Assembly (NCBI GenBank): GCA_021604825.1
Contig: BQJS01000042.1
Coordinates: forward strand, 1 to 26,022
DNA: 26,022 nucleotides
Origin: Phycisphaerae bacterium
Lineage (GTDB): Bacteria > Planctomycetota > Phycisphaerae > UBA1845
Reading direction: 5' to 3'
Each line of letters opens with the position of its first letter. Position 1 is the stretch's first letter. The notes under the pieces were generated by a model. The model ran no database searches and had not been told where the DNA came from. It worked only from the letters and a program-made list of their open reading frames with translations. Made by a program: the position numbers and the translations under genes. Shown here one piece after another: positions 1 to 8,213 of the stretch.

Positions 1-425
1 CGAACCGGAAGCACGAAGCATGCACTCAGCATACCCATCTCGCGACCGGCGTTCATCAGCGTGGGACTGTTGGGCATAAACTTGCCCGATGCCATCAAGG
101 AGAAGAAACGATCCTCCCACTCGCTGCGGTTGCGTGAGTCCCGGTTGTAGAGCATTTCGGGGTCTGACACGGTCTTGGCTACACGACGGAACAGGTCAGA
201 GGGCGATTCTTTGCAATTGCCTTCCTCGTCCTTGATCAGGTACCTGGCACGCAACACGTTCGACGCGTTCTCGCTAACGGTGCATTCGCCTGGGGCACCC
301 ACCGTCGCGTTCACCTGCTCAACGGGCGAGCTGGTGGGCTCGTTTGTTGAAGGTTGCTCGACCGATGGACTCAAACCAGCGCCGTCCTTGGCGCCCGCTA
401 CCCGATCCGTGACTGCCTGTGACAT
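1..425 (-). CDS. nrdJ: Class II (adenosylcobalamin-dependent) ribonucleoside-diphosphate reductase, N-terminal part, cut by window edge
   Basis: The minus-strand frame opens at ATG 425 and runs off position 1 without a stop, giving about 141 residues. After a Ser/Pro/Thr-rich leader of about 55 residues come RARYLIKDEEGN, a (D)LFRRVA segment and FMPNSPTLMNAGREMGMLSA-CFVLP. The last is the conserved entry to the barrel of B12-dependent ribonucleotide reductases, and its Cys would be the first redox-active cysteine. The enzyme reduces ribonucleotides to deoxyribonucleotides in the cytoplasm and does not need oxygen. ATG 425 was chosen because GCGGAG sits 6 nt upstream; an in-frame ATG at 461 is possible but has a weaker site, and the frame closes at a stop at 501-503. 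The gene is divergent from the phosphatase gene starting at 1100. Family assignment is firm; the class II choice rests on the N-terminal pattern only. Confidence 0.85.
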   Translation of the reverse strand, partial: MSQAVTDRVAGAKDGAGLSPSVEQPSTNEPTSSPVEQVNATVGAPGECTVSENASNVLRARYLIKDEEGNCKESPSDLFRRVAKTVSDPEMLYNRDSRNRSEWEDRFFSLMASGKFMPNSPTLMNAGREMGMLSACFVLPV

Positions 426-1099
426 TGATAACTCCGCGTCTCCACCGGCGTATGTGCACATGGACACCACCACCGGCGGGGCTACCCGCCTGAAAATGCT
501 TCATGTCAACGCTATTGATTGCTCTATTGACTCAAATTCAGACGGTCCGAATTAACCGCCTGTGATCAAAGGTACTTGCACCAACCAAAGCGACAGCACC
601 CCCCAACTCCGGTCATCGAGTCCCAAACAATTTGGCCCGAAAAACCAGAATTTCACAACCACAACACCACATCTAGGGGGCATTGACGAACCTACAACAA
701 GATAAACGGGGCGTCAATTGCAATTTCCGATAAGATTTCTAACTCAAGCTTTCGCAAACAGTTACGGCCTCGGTATTTTTGAAACTCACAGCCACCCAAA
801 CTCCAACTCTACCCAAGATACACCGCATGCGGTATGAGAGGCCCTATGGGGCTCCTATATCCGGTATTTTAGAACTGTTTCTAAAGGGGATTTGCCGGTT
901 CGCCCAACGCCAGCAACTGTCATACCCTCCCAATAATAATTCTTGGCGAAATGACCCACTGTGGCATTCGGGCGCTCCTGGCTTCCATGCTACACCGGGC
1001 AAGATAATGCCAGAGTATGTCACACGATGAGTGACACACATTGGCACGAATGTTTGGAAATGATGAAGATCGTCAGAGTATGGCTGCGGGGAAAAGTCA
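426..1099. other. 674-bp divergent intergenic region with two dyad symmetries
   Basis: No convincing gene was found between the divergent nrdJ and SpoIIE phosphatase starts; the short open frames here lack family signals and ribosome sites. Two symmetric sites stand out: a perfect 12-bp palindrome ACCGCATGCGGT at 822-833, and TGTCAC-N7-GTGACA at 1018-1036, about 64 bp before the phosphatase start. The stretch looks A/C-rich and less codon-like than its surroundings. It probably holds the promoters and operators of both genes. I looked for a cobalamin riboswitch (B12 box) and paired NrdR boxes, because the RNR could be under either control, and saw neither. Confidence 0.5.
1018..1036. promoter_or_regulatory. 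Candidate operator dyad TGTCAC-N7-GTGACA
   Basis: Perfect 6-bp inverted arms at 1018-1023 and 1031-1036 are separated by 7 bp. The dyad lies 63 bp before the phosphatase start codon, where an operator for a dimeric regulator could sit. The arms run opposite to the CRP-type TGTGA-N6-TCACA pattern, so CRP is not implied. No regulator is identified. Confidence 0.3.
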
Positions 1100-2392
1100 A
1101 TGAGCGCATTGAGTACGGGGAACATCCGATCGGATTGGCAGGTTCATCTTGCGCACGTCGTCGATACCGTGCGCGAAATGAGCACCCACACCGATCCGCA
1201 AGCGATGGTCCGAAACTATGGCGAGCGCATGCGCAATCTGATTCCGACCGATCGTATGATCGCGTTGAGTCGGCGCGACATGTCGCAACCCAAACTTCGC
1301 ATCACGCGCGACAGCCGTTGGGAAGAAGAGGTCAATCCATGGCACCAGAAAGACCGCCTGCCCGTCATCGAAAGTGGAATCCTGAGCGAGTTGATCTATG
1401 GCGATCAGCCGCGAATCTTCAATGATTTTCGCGTGGATCCCGGCGATCCGGCGTATCCGTATTTGTCCGACGCGCGGTCCTTTTTGGCGCTGCCCAACTA
1501 CGACAACGGCGTGGCGATGAACATGGTTTTGTTGATGCGCTTTGAGCCCGATGCCTATCGCGTCGAGGATTTTCCGGACCTGGTGCTATCGAGCAATCTC
1601 TTCGGACGAGCGACGCACAACCTCGTTTTATCGAGGCAACTGGATAGCGCCTATCAGGAAGTGGATCAGGAACTCATCGCCATCGCGAACATGCAGCGAT
1701 CGCTCTTGCCCGATGATTTACCCAAGATTTCAACGATGGAGCTAGCCGCCCACTACGAAACGTCGCGCCGAGCCGGCGGTGATTACTACGATTTCTTCAA
1801 GCTACCGAACAACAAATGGGGCATTCTGATCGCCGATGTCAGCGGGCACGGAACACCAGCAGCGGTCATGATGGCCGTCACCCACAGCATCGCCCATTCG
1901 TTCCCCGACCCGCCGTGTTGCCCAGCGAAGATGCTTGGTTACGTCAATGAACGCCTATGTCGAGCCTACACGGCAAACGGATCAACCTTCGTGACGGCAT
2001 TCTACGGCGTGTACGATCCCGGGACGCGCATCCTTGATTATGCCTGCGCCGGCCACAACCCGCCGCGCGTCAAACGATGCGCCGATGGATCTGTATTCTC
2101 ACTTGATGCGACTGGCGGACTGCCGCTAGGCATTGAAGAAAGCGAAGACTACGAACCAGCCCGTCAGACGTTTCAGCCGGGCGATCAAATCATCTTCTAC
2201 ACCGATGGCATCACCGAAGCGATGAACCCCGAAGGCCAACTCTTCGGACTCGCCCGACTCGACGACGCTATTGAAGACTGCAATCTCTACGCGAGCGGAC
2301 TCATCAAATCCGTATTGGGTGCGGTTGACGATTTCGCTAACGGCAGACCTGCCGACGACGATCGAACGTTACTGACCGCGAAGATCTCCTGA
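1100..2392 (+). CDS. PP2C/SpoIIE-family serine phosphatase with N-terminal GAF-like sensor (RsbU-type)
   Basis: 430 residues. The C-terminal half (about 195-430) is a SpoIIE/RsbU phosphatase domain: MQRSLLP at 198-204, GGDYYD (226-231) and ADVSGHG (245-251) with the metal-binding aspartates, ACAGHNPP near 315-322, YTDGITEA (367-374) and DDDRT (419-423). The N-terminal part (about 15-180) looks like a divergent GAF-type sensor. Members of this family usually dephosphorylate an anti-anti-sigma (STAS) protein in a partner-switching cascade or act in related stress and second-messenger control. No STAS protein, anti-sigma kinase or sigma factor is next to it, so its target is unknown. ATG 1100 follows GGGGA at about 8 nt. 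The whole metal-ligand set is present, so it should be active. A second SpoIIE phosphatase with different sensors lies at 22283-23896. Confidence 0.9.
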   Translation: MSALSTGNIRSDWQVHLAHVVDTVREMSTHTDPQAMVRNYGERMRNLIPTDRMIALSRRDMSQPKLRITRDSRWEEEVNPWHQKDRLPVIESGILSELIYGDQPRIFNDFRVDPGDPAYPYLSDARSFLALPNYDNGVAMNMVLLMRFEPDAYRVEDFPDLVLSSNLFGRATHNLVLSRQLDSAYQEVDQELIAIANMQRSLLPDDLPKISTMELAAHYETSRRAGGDYYDFFKLPNNKWGILIADVSGHGTPAAVMMAVTHSIAHSFPDPPCCPAKMLGYVNERLCRAYTANGSTFVTAFYGVYDPGTRILDYACAGHNPPRVKRCADGSVFSLDATGGLPLGIEESEDYEPARQTFQPGDQIIFYTDGITEAMNPEGQLFGLARLDDAIEDCNLYASGLIKSVLGAVDDFANGRPADDDRTLLTAKIS

Positions 2393-2457
2393 TCGCATGC
2401 GTCGGTTGAATTGAAATGCTTTAAGCGATCGATTCGACGTGGTTCATTCGGCATCGA

Positions 2458-2832
2458 TCACTCGGGAACATCGATGTAGGCGTTGCAGTGTTTGCAATTC
2501 TCGACGCGCCCGCGAACGTCACCTGGATACGTTGACGACTTCCCGCAATCTTCGCACTCGGCGTCGATGGGTTCAGGCGATTTCGCTTCAATCTGCGATT
2601 CTCGATTTTTGAAGAATTCGACGAGGGCGCTCTTGGCGTCATCGGTTTGTGACGGGTTCATCGTGCAAACTTCGATGCCGTACGGCGCGACGATTTGCGG
2701 AACTTCAAACGTACCCGCGGCGAACCGATCTTTGACGGCGGCTTCGATTCCACGCTCTGCAAGCCAATTGACGACAATGTCGGCTTCTGCCATGTCGGCT
2801 GCGCGATAGATGACTGGCCAATCTCGTGACAT
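2458..2832 (-). CDS. DUF2007-like small protein with C-terminal zinc ribbon
   Basis: 124 residues. The N-terminal part (about 5-75) fits the DUF2007 'putative signal-transducing protein' fold: VIYRAADMAEADIVVNWLAE, then a central VAPYGIEVCTMN strand and a helix AKSALVEFFKN. It is followed by a charged linker and a four-cysteine zinc ribbon, C93-x2-C96 and C113-x2-C116. It is predicted to be soluble. DUF2007 proteins have no established biochemical role, so none is assigned. The gene is convergent with the phosphatase gene, ending 65 bp from it with no strong terminator hairpin between. No clear Shine-Dalgarno precedes ATG 2832, but a TACACT hexamer ends 7 nt upstream of it, compatible with a leaderless message. 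Confidence 0.7.
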   Translation of the reverse strand: MSRDWPVIYRAADMAEADIVVNWLAERGIEAAVKDRFAAGTFEVPQIVAPYGIEVCTMNPSQTDDAKSALVEFFKNRESQIEAKSPEPIDAECEDCGKSSTYPGDVRGRVENCKHCNAYIDVPE

Positions 2833-3152
2833 GCCAATCAGTGTAGCCCGCGCCAGACAAAATGGGTACGGCAGCTACTCACCGCCATTGGCAGGACGTA
2901 CGGGTTGAAGTCCGATATCGGCTGGAAAGTGCGTTCTACAAAGACGTTAGGTCGATCATTAATACCATATTTGAGAACGCTCTGAGGGCAAAATCGACAA
3001 TCAGGCGAATTGAATCACAGTCATCAAATCGCTAACATGGAATGCAGAGAGATGTCGCCGATTCTGATCGACGGCAATGGAGACCGAGAGAGAACCCCCG
3101 AACCAACTCGCGGTTTCCCTGCAGACAAAATGGGAGAGAAGAGGGAATCACC
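2833..3152. other. 320-bp divergent intergenic region
   Basis: This lies between the divergent DUF2007-like and PEP-CTERM genes. An open frame from 3042 continues into the PEP-CTERM gene, but the signal-peptide start at 3153 has the better ribosome site, so 3042-3152 is treated as untranslated leader. No RNA gene, repeat or clear sigma-70 promoter was recognised; the right half is AT-richer. Confidence 0.4.
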
Positions 3153-3944
3153 ATGTCCAAGGTAAGAGTGCGCGTCTGCACAGCGTTATTGCTTGTCGGA
3201 ATCGTGCAGCAATACGCCAACGCGTCGGCGCAACTGATCGTAGACCTTCGAAGAACTTCGTTCGATGTCTCTGTCAGTGACTCCGGGGGAAGTCTCAATC
3301 CAACCGCAAGTGATATGGCGACGAATCCACAAGAAACGTTCGTTGGTTCCGCAATTTCAGGTACAGTTAGTACAGAGGTGGTCGACGCCCAAGCCAGCGG
3401 ACTCGCCAGCCAAACTTCGAATTACTCCTCTGCTGGGCGATCTGGATCTCCTCTTTTGTTTGACGTATTTCACGCGACTGGACGCGCCATCGCCGAAGCC
3501 AGCGGCCAAACGAATGAGGCTGACGCATCAGGATACGCGGAGACCCATGTCCGCATTTTCTTTTCGTTAGGCACGCCACATGCGTATTCAATCACAGGAA
3601 TGTTGACGGAAGAACATCGATCAGATGGCGCGTTTGCATTTGCCACTTCAGAGGCATTCGCGAGTATTGGCGATTCAAATCATGTCATGGAAGAGGCAAC
3701 CGGTCCTGGACCAGTCGATCTTTCCGGCGTACTCGAGCCTGGTGATTATAAACTCGAATTCAAGGCAACTTCAGATGTTGATGTCCTTGAGGTTGGTAGT
3801 GCGAACTCAAGCACGTCATTTCAAGACATGGTGTTCGATCTGACCGAAGTTCCGGAACCTGCGACGGGCGTGATGCTGCTGATTGGGGCTCTAGTCGCGC
3901 TTCGCCGCGGTCAACGAAGACGCTCGGAGTTTTCCAGGAATTGA
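3153..3944 (+). CDS. PEP-CTERM sorting-domain secreted protein
   Basis: 263 residues from ATG 3153, chosen because GAGGGAA lies 7 nt upstream and the protein then opens with a classic signal peptide (MSKVRVRVCTALLLVGIV..., predicted cleavage after NASA). A longer in-frame start at 3042 would bury this signal. The middle is Ser/Ala/Thr-rich with predicted beta strands and no recognised enzyme domain. The end is a PEP-CTERM tag: VPEP, a hydrophobic helix (ATGVMLLIGALVAL) and a basic RRGQRRR cluster. Such proteins are exported and then processed by an exosortase, usually for the cell surface or exopolysaccharide matrix. No exosortase gene is in the window. The 3' end overlaps modC on the other strand by 34 bp. 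The cargo function is unknown. Confidence 0.85.
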   Translation: MSKVRVRVCTALLLVGIVQQYANASAQLIVDLRRTSFDVSVSDSGGSLNPTASDMATNPQETFVGSAISGTVSTEVVDAQASGLASQTSNYSSAGRSGSPLLFDVFHATGRAIAEASGQTNEADASGYAETHVRIFFSLGTPHAYSITGMLTEEHRSDGAFAFATSEAFASIGDSNHVMEEATGPGPVDLSGVLEPGDYKLEFKATSDVDVLEVGSANSSTSFQDMVFDLTEVPEPATGVMLLIGALVALRRGQRRRSEFSRN

Positions 3945-4987
3945 ATCGCCGACGCTTTGACGATGACGTAGACGTCACTTGATTCTTCGAGTTTCAGTTC
4001 CGTCATCGCCGATTGGGTAATCTCAACCATCCACATTGGTCCGACATCCACCGAAACGATGCAACGGCCATCCTCGACATCCAACCGGGCGACGCGCCCG
4101 CGCAAGACGTTTCGTGCGGAGATTCCCGTAGGTTTCTGATTGGCCAGGATGATATCGCGGGCGTAGACCATCGCGGTCACCGTTCCATCCACGAGCGTCG
4201 CCGTCGAGGCAACGTGCAGCGATTGTTCACCCATTTCGCCGACAACCGTCCCTTCATTCGCTTGCGATTCGCGGACCTTCATCGGGAAAATGTTCTTGAG
4301 CGCAGGCAGTGGCTCGCGGTCGGCTGACACCATGGTTCCCAGCAGTTCGGTCGGATCGCCCTGCCCCGCCACGTTTCCGTGATCCAGCACGACGACTTCA
4401 TCGCATAAATAAACAATGTCGCTGATCGAGTGCGACACATAGATGGTCTGCATGTCGAACGCATCCAGCACGCTACGAATATAACTCAGCGTCTTGCCCG
4501 ACATGCGACGATCGAGACCGGTCAGCGGCTCATCCAGAAGTAGCAACCGCGGGGCGCTGAGGATCGCTCGACCAATCGCCACTCGCCGAGCTTCGCCACC
4601 GGAAAGTGTGCTTGCACTACGCTGCAGCAAATGCTCCAACTCGAGAACGTCTACGACGTGTTCCAATTTCGGACCGATTCGATCGTGGTGACTGTAGGTC
4701 AGATTTTGCCGAACGGTCATATGATCAAACAGCAGACCTTCTTGGAACACGTAGCCAACCTGTCGATGACGGCAGGCGACGTTGATGCGTTTCTCAAAAT
4801 CGAAAAAGTCGGTGTCACCGACGCGAATGACACCGTCGTCGGGAATGGATAAGCCGGCAATGCAATTGAGCAGCGTGGTCTTGCCGCTTCCGGACGATCC
4901 GAACAGACCCGTCACCCGGGCACCCAACGATAGGTTGGCTTGCAGAACAAACGGTTCAAGTTTTTTTTCGAGCTTAATGCGAAGCAT
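3911..4987 (-). CDS. modC: Molybdate ABC transporter ATP-binding protein
   Basis: 358 residues, the usual ModC length. Walker A GSSGSGKTT (30-38), Q-loop Q82, signature LSGGE (128-132), Walker B LLLLDEP with D152/E153, and switch His186 are all present, so the ATPase should be active. The C-terminal part (about 285-350; ARNVLRGRVARLD...) is the TOBE/Mop-like domain that binds oxyanion in ModC proteins. It powers molybdate (or tungstate) import with ModB and ModA. Its start overlaps the modB 3' end by 14 bp, typical of translational coupling. Its own 3' end overlaps the convergent PEP-CTERM gene by 34 bp. Operon context makes molybdate far likelier than sulfate or iron. Confidence 0.93.
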   Translation of the reverse strand: MLRIKLEKKLEPFVLQANLSLGARVTGLFGSSGSGKTTLLNCIAGLSIPDDGVIRVGDTDFFDFEKRINVACRHRQVGYVFQEGLLFDHMTVRQNLTYSHHDRIGPKLEHVVDVLELEHLLQRSASTLSGGEARRVAIGRAILSAPRLLLLDEPLTGLDRRMSGKTLSYIRSVLDAFDMQTIYVSHSISDIVYLCDEVVVLDHGNVAGQGDPTELLGTMVSADREPLPALKNIFPMKVRESQANEGTVVGEMGEQSLHVASTATLVDGTVTAMVYARDIILANQKPTGISARNVLRGRVARLDVEDGRCIVSVDVGPMWMVEITQSAMTELKLEESSDVYVIVKASAIQFLENSERLR

Positions 4988-5639
4988 CTGATTTGTTCTT
5001 TCGACCCTTGCGAATCAGCCATTCTGAAACGAACACCGCCGCCAACGCAATCAGCACCGACGCGAGGGCGAGTGGCCACACGTCGCGTCCTTCGACCTGC
5101 CACTGCGTGTACATCGCCAGCGGGATTGTTTGGGTCTTGCCCTCGATGTTGCCGGCAACGATGAGCGTTGCGCCGAATTCGCCAATCGCCCGTGCCCACG
5201 CAAGCGTGATTCCGCCAACGAGTGCCGGCCAACATTGCGGGAGCGTGATTGTCATCCACACGCGAAACCGTGATGCACCCAGCGTTTTCGCTACTTGCGT
5301 CAAACGCGGGTCGATCGTCTCAAGCCCAGCCCGCAGCGTTCGAACCAGCAGCGGCACCGACACAATCGCCGATGCCACGACCGCCGCCCACCACGTAAAC
5401 GCCAACGAGCGCGACAGTGTGCCCATCAGAACGAGCAAGCCAATGCCAACAATCACCGGAGGCAGTACCAACGGCACGACAATCAACGTTTCGACACAGG
5501 CTTTGAATCGCGAGTTCGATCGCGCCAACCAGGTGGCCAATAGAATTGATGGAACGAGAATGAGCGCAATCGCGCAGACCGACACCTTCAGCGATAACGC
5601 GATGGCCGTCCATTCGGTTGAGTTCAAAAATGCCAGCAA
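4974..5639 (-). CDS. modB: Molybdate ABC transporter permease
   Basis: 221 residues with about five to six membrane helices. The permease coupling motif appears as AKTLGASRFRVWMTITLP...GGITLAWARAIGEFGATLIVAG, characteristic of ModB. It forms the membrane channel for molybdate taken from ModA and is driven by ModC. The start is TTG at 5639, chosen because GAAGGA (inside the modA 3' end) stands about 8 nt upstream and because MLAFLNSTEW begins directly before the first helix. The stop of modA is only 3 nt upstream and the modC start lies inside its 3' end, so the three genes form one unit transcribed leftward. Confidence 0.93.
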   Translation of the reverse strand: MLAFLNSTEWTAIALSLKVSVCAIALILVPSILLATWLARSNSRFKACVETLIVVPLVLPPVIVGIGLLVLMGTLSRSLAFTWWAAVVASAIVSVPLLVRTLRAGLETIDPRLTQVAKTLGASRFRVWMTITLPQCWPALVGGITLAWARAIGEFGATLIVAGNIEGKTQTIPLAMYTQWQVEGRDVWPLALASVLIALAAVFVSEWLIRKGRKNKSDASH

Positions 5640-5642
5640 CGT

Positions 5643-6476
5643 TTAGTCCTTCGTCAACTGTTCCGCATCACGCGGAATCAGGGTGAATCCGTGTCGCTTC
5701 CAAATATCTGCGTGCTTTGAATCGACCATCATACGCAGAAACGCAGCGGCATCCTCCGACTTGTTCGATCGCGTGCAGATGGCACCGTGGCACGCAATTC
5801 TTCCCGAATCCGTTGGGAATCGATACACGACCTTGCATTCGCGGCCCATTGCATCCGTAGCATAGACGAGGGCAGCCACCACCTGCCGCGATCTGACATA
5901 CTGAAGGGCGACACGCACGTTGTCCGCAAGCACCAACCGATCCTCTAACGCATTCCAAAGTTTCAAATCTTTCAACGCTTGCCGTGCGTAGCGACCAGCC
6001 GGTACATATCTCGGATCACCTATCGCAATCTTTCCAGATATTTCGGCGAGCGGCTTGGCGGTTGGCCATTCCGATGACCCGTTGGTCGCGACGATCACGA
6101 GTTGATTGCTTGCCAACTCTCTTCGAGATTCATCAACCACGCCTTGCTTCTGCGCCAGCAAGTCCATTTCTGCTTCGTCGGCTGAGATGAACACGTCGCA
6201 GGGGGCATCGGCTTCGATCTGGCGTCGCAAGATTCCGCTGGCGGCGACGCTCGTATCTACTTCGACGCCTGTGGTTCTCGTGAATTCAGCCGCAAATTCA
6301 CCCGTCACATCCGCCAGGCTCGCCGCAACAAAGACGGTCAATGGTTGCTTTGGTAGCTCGGCGGCTGGACGACACCCGGCACCGAATGCCAGCCACGTTC
6401 CAACCGACACCGTCAAAATGAATGCAGCACGTTGCACAGACAATTGAAACTCTCTGATTCTGGCGTGAACCGTCAC
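5643..6476 (-). CDS. modA: Molybdate ABC transporter substrate-binding lipoprotein
   Basis: 277 residues from the GTG at 6476. A hydrophobic N-terminus ends in FGAGC, a loose lipobox, so it is probably a lipid-anchored periplasmic binding protein. The mature part follows the ModA pattern: LTVFVAASLADV, DVFISADEAEMD, GDPRYVPAGRYARQAL, ADNVRVALQYV and ALVYATDA. It captures molybdate and delivers it to ModB. The start is uncertain: an in-frame GTG at 6437 would leave a more compact signal peptide (VQRAAFILTVSVGTW) with AGAGAG about 12 nt upstream. The region just before 6476 carries a perfect 8-bp inverted repeat that may be an operator. No ModE-type regulator is encoded nearby. Confidence 0.92.
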   Translation of the reverse strand: MTVHARIREFQLSVQRAAFILTVSVGTWLAFGAGCRPAAELPKQPLTVFVAASLADVTGEFAAEFTRTTGVEVDTSVAASGILRRQIEADAPCDVFISADEAEMDLLAQKQGVVDESRRELASNQLVIVATNGSSEWPTAKPLAEISGKIAIGDPRYVPAGRYARQALKDLKLWNALEDRLVLADNVRVALQYVRSRQVVAALVYATDAMGRECKVVYRFPTDSGRIACHGAICTRSNKSEDAAAFLRMMVDSKHADIWKRHGFTLIPRDAEQLTKD

Positions 6477-6482
6477 CGTGGA

Positions 6483-6509
6483 CTATCATCGATTTCGCGT
6501 GGATGATAG
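6483..6509. promoter_or_regulatory. Perfect inverted repeat CTATCATC-N11-GATGATAG upstream of modA
   Basis: 8-bp arms at 6483-6490 and 6502-6509 are spaced by 11 bp, so their centres are 19 bp apart, about two helix turns. It lies 7-33 bp before the annotated modA start, or about 46-72 bp before the alternative start at 6437. On the minus strand the upstream arm contains TATCAT, one mismatch from a -10 box, which would put the site over the promoter. It does not match the E. coli ModE box as I know it. Confidence 0.4.
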
Positions 6510-6556
6510 GGCCATTCGCGGTTGCGAACCATTGGATTCTGCACGCTCGACGACTT

Positions 6557-6577
6557 GGTGGGCACGGCCCACCCTAC
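6557..6577 (-). repeat. Short palindromic repeat, GTAG-type (copy 1)
   Basis: Read on the minus strand: GTAG, then GGTGGGC, loop CGT, then GCCCACC. The arms are perfectly complementary. The layout (GTAG + 7-bp arm starting GGT + 3-nt loop + arm ending ACC) is the same as the two copies at 12020-12040 and 12309-12329, but the arm bases differ in a compensated way. It lies between divergent modA and ubiD. Confidence 0.6.
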
Positions 6578-6622
6578 GCCCTGCTCAAATCGTGAACCAT
6601 CAGACCCGGGAGTATTGGCAAC

Positions 6623-8167
6623 ATGGCCTTTACCGACCTTCGCTCATTCATCGAACATCTCGACAGCATCGGGCAACTCAAACGCATCAAGGCGCCGGTC
6701 GATCCGATTCTGGAAATCTCGGCGATCACCGACCGCGTTTCAAAACGCCCAGCCGCCGGCGGACACGCTCCCCCCGCGACCGATCCGTACCATGGCCATT
6801 TGGGCGGGCATGCGCTGCTCTTTGAGAATGTGAAGGGCTCGAACATCCCCTGCGCGATCAACGTGTTCGGCAGCTACGAACGCATGCGGCAGTGCTTGTG
6901 TGTTTCTGATTTTGAAACGCTCGCCGAACGGGTGCAGTCGCTCGTCAAGCCGGAAATGCCCACAACGTTGATGGCCAAGATGAAGAAACTCCCCGAGTTG
7001 GCCAAGCTGGCTGGCATCGGCCCGAAAGTTGGCAAGTCCGGCATCTGCCAGCAAGTTGTCAAAACCGACGATGCCAATCTCTTTGACCTGCCCATCATTC
7101 AGTGCTGGCCTCGCGATGGCGAGTGCGGTTATGGGGGCCGTCCCGCCGACGCCGAGCAAGGCACCGGTCGCTACATCACGCTGGCTGGCATCTATACGCT
7201 GAACCCCGACAACGGCGAGCGCAACGTCGGCATGTATCGCGTTCAGATCATGGACGAGAAACGAGCCGCGATGCATTGGCACGTACACCACGACGGTGCG
7301 GCTCACTTTCGACGCTACAAAGCCCGAGGCGATGCCAAGATGCCGGTGGCGATCGTCTTCGGCGGTGAACCGATTCTGCCGTACGCAGCCACCTGCCCGC
7401 TACCGCCCGACGTCAGCGAGCTATTGTTTGCCGGCTTCCTCAATGGCAAGGGCATTGAACTGGTGCCGTGCAAAACGATCCCGATGGAAGTGCCAGCCAA
7501 CGCAGAGATCGTCATCGAAGGCTGGGTCGATACCAATGAAACCATCTGGGAAGGACCGTTTGGCGATCACACCGGGTTCTATTCGCTAGCCGACAAGTAT
7601 CCAGCGTTTGAAGTAACGGCGATTACCCACCGGCACGACCCGATTTACCTGACCACGATCGTCGGCTTGCCACCACAGGAAGACTACTACCTCGGCAAAG
7701 CCACCGAGCGCGTGTTCCTACCGCTTCTCAAGACGCTGATCCCCGACATCATCGACTACCACCTGCCGATGTTCGGCGCGTTTCACAACTACGTGTTCGT
7801 CAAGATCGCCAAGCACTACCCGATGCAAGCCCGCAAGGTCATGAGCAGTATTTGGGGGGCTGGCCAAATGATGTTCAGCAAGTTCATCGTGGTGGTGGAT
7901 GAAGACGTGGACGTTCACGACGAACAGCAGGTCATGTTCCACATTGGTGCAAACGTAGACCCCCGTCGTGACATGATGATAGTAGACGGCCCCCTAGACA
8001 TCCTCGATCACGCATCACCCTATTACGGCAGCGGCTCCAAAGTAGGCATCGACGCCACCCGAAAGATCGAAGGCGAAGGCATCGTCCGCGAATTCCCAGA
8101 CCTGCTAACCATGTCGCCAGAAATCGAATCGCTGGTGAGTCAACGGTGGCATGAATACGGATTGTAG
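6623..8167 (+). CDS. UbiD-family prenylated-FMN-dependent decarboxylase
   Basis: 514 residues, full length for UbiD. Recognisable blocks are FTDLRSFIEHLDSIGQLKRI, NVFGSYERM, NPDNGERNVGMYRVQIMD, MHWHVHHDGAAHFRRYKARG, WEGPFGDHTGFYSLADKYP and GLPPQEDYYLGKATE. The E and D of EGPFGDH correspond to the acidic residues of the UbiD active site, next to an Arg in the MYR segment. The family removes or adds carboxylates on aromatic and unsaturated acids using prenyl-FMN made by UbiX; several members serve ubiquinone or menaquinone synthesis. No ubiX or quinone genes are in the window, so the substrate is not assigned. ATG 6623 follows GGGAG at 10 nt. It is divergent from modA and followed 25 bp later by a strong palindrome. 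Confidence 0.9.
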   Translation: MAFTDLRSFIEHLDSIGQLKRIKAPVDPILEISAITDRVSKRPAAGGHAPPATDPYHGHLGGHALLFENVKGSNIPCAINVFGSYERMRQCLCVSDFETLAERVQSLVKPEMPTTLMAKMKKLPELAKLAGIGPKVGKSGICQQVVKTDDANLFDLPIIQCWPRDGECGYGGRPADAEQGTGRYITLAGIYTLNPDNGERNVGMYRVQIMDEKRAAMHWHVHHDGAAHFRRYKARGDAKMPVAIVFGGEPILPYAATCPLPPDVSELLFAGFLNGKGIELVPCKTIPMEVPANAEIVIEGWVDTNETIWEGPFGDHTGFYSLADKYPAFEVTAITHRHDPIYLTTIVGLPPQEDYYLGKATERVFLPLLKTLIPDIIDYHLPMFGAFHNYVFVKIAKHYPMQARKVMSSIWGAGQMMFSKFIVVVDEDVDVHDEQQVMFHIGANVDPRRDMMIVDGPLDILDHASPYYGSGSKVGIDATRKIEGEGIVREFPDLLTMSPEIESLVSQRWHEYGL

Positions 8168-8192
8168 CAGAGGCGATATGCGTGATTGGGTG

Positions 8193-8213
8193 CCCCGCCC
8201 TTCCAGGGTGGGG
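8193..8213. terminator. GC-rich palindrome after ubiD-family gene, possible terminator
   Basis: Arms CCCCGCCCT (8193-8201) and AGGGTGGGG (8205-8213) with loop TCC pair over 9 bp with a single G-T wobble. It starts 25 bp after the ubiD stop and could end transcription, though no U-run follows. The 3-nt loop and preceding GTGCC resemble the palindromes at 23918-23992. Confidence 0.45.

Noticed and set aside
426..1099. Cobalamin riboswitch or NrdR boxes upstream of nrdJ
   Set aside because: No convincing B12-box core in the right orientation and no paired 16-bp NrdR boxes were seen; a CCACTGTGG stretch near 956 is only a weak resemblance.
961..1425. Open frame overlapping the start of the first SpoIIE phosphatase
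   Set aside because: Arg/His-rich shadow translation without domains; the phosphatase frame has the ribosome site and motifs.
3042..3152. N-terminal extension of the PEP-CTERM protein
   Set aside because: It would place 37 hydrophilic residues before the signal peptide; the ATG at 3153 has a better ribosome site.
4993..5646. 217-codon open frame antisense to modB
   Set aside because: Ser/Thr/Arg-rich translation is the typical mirror of a membrane protein gene; modB is well supported by operon context.
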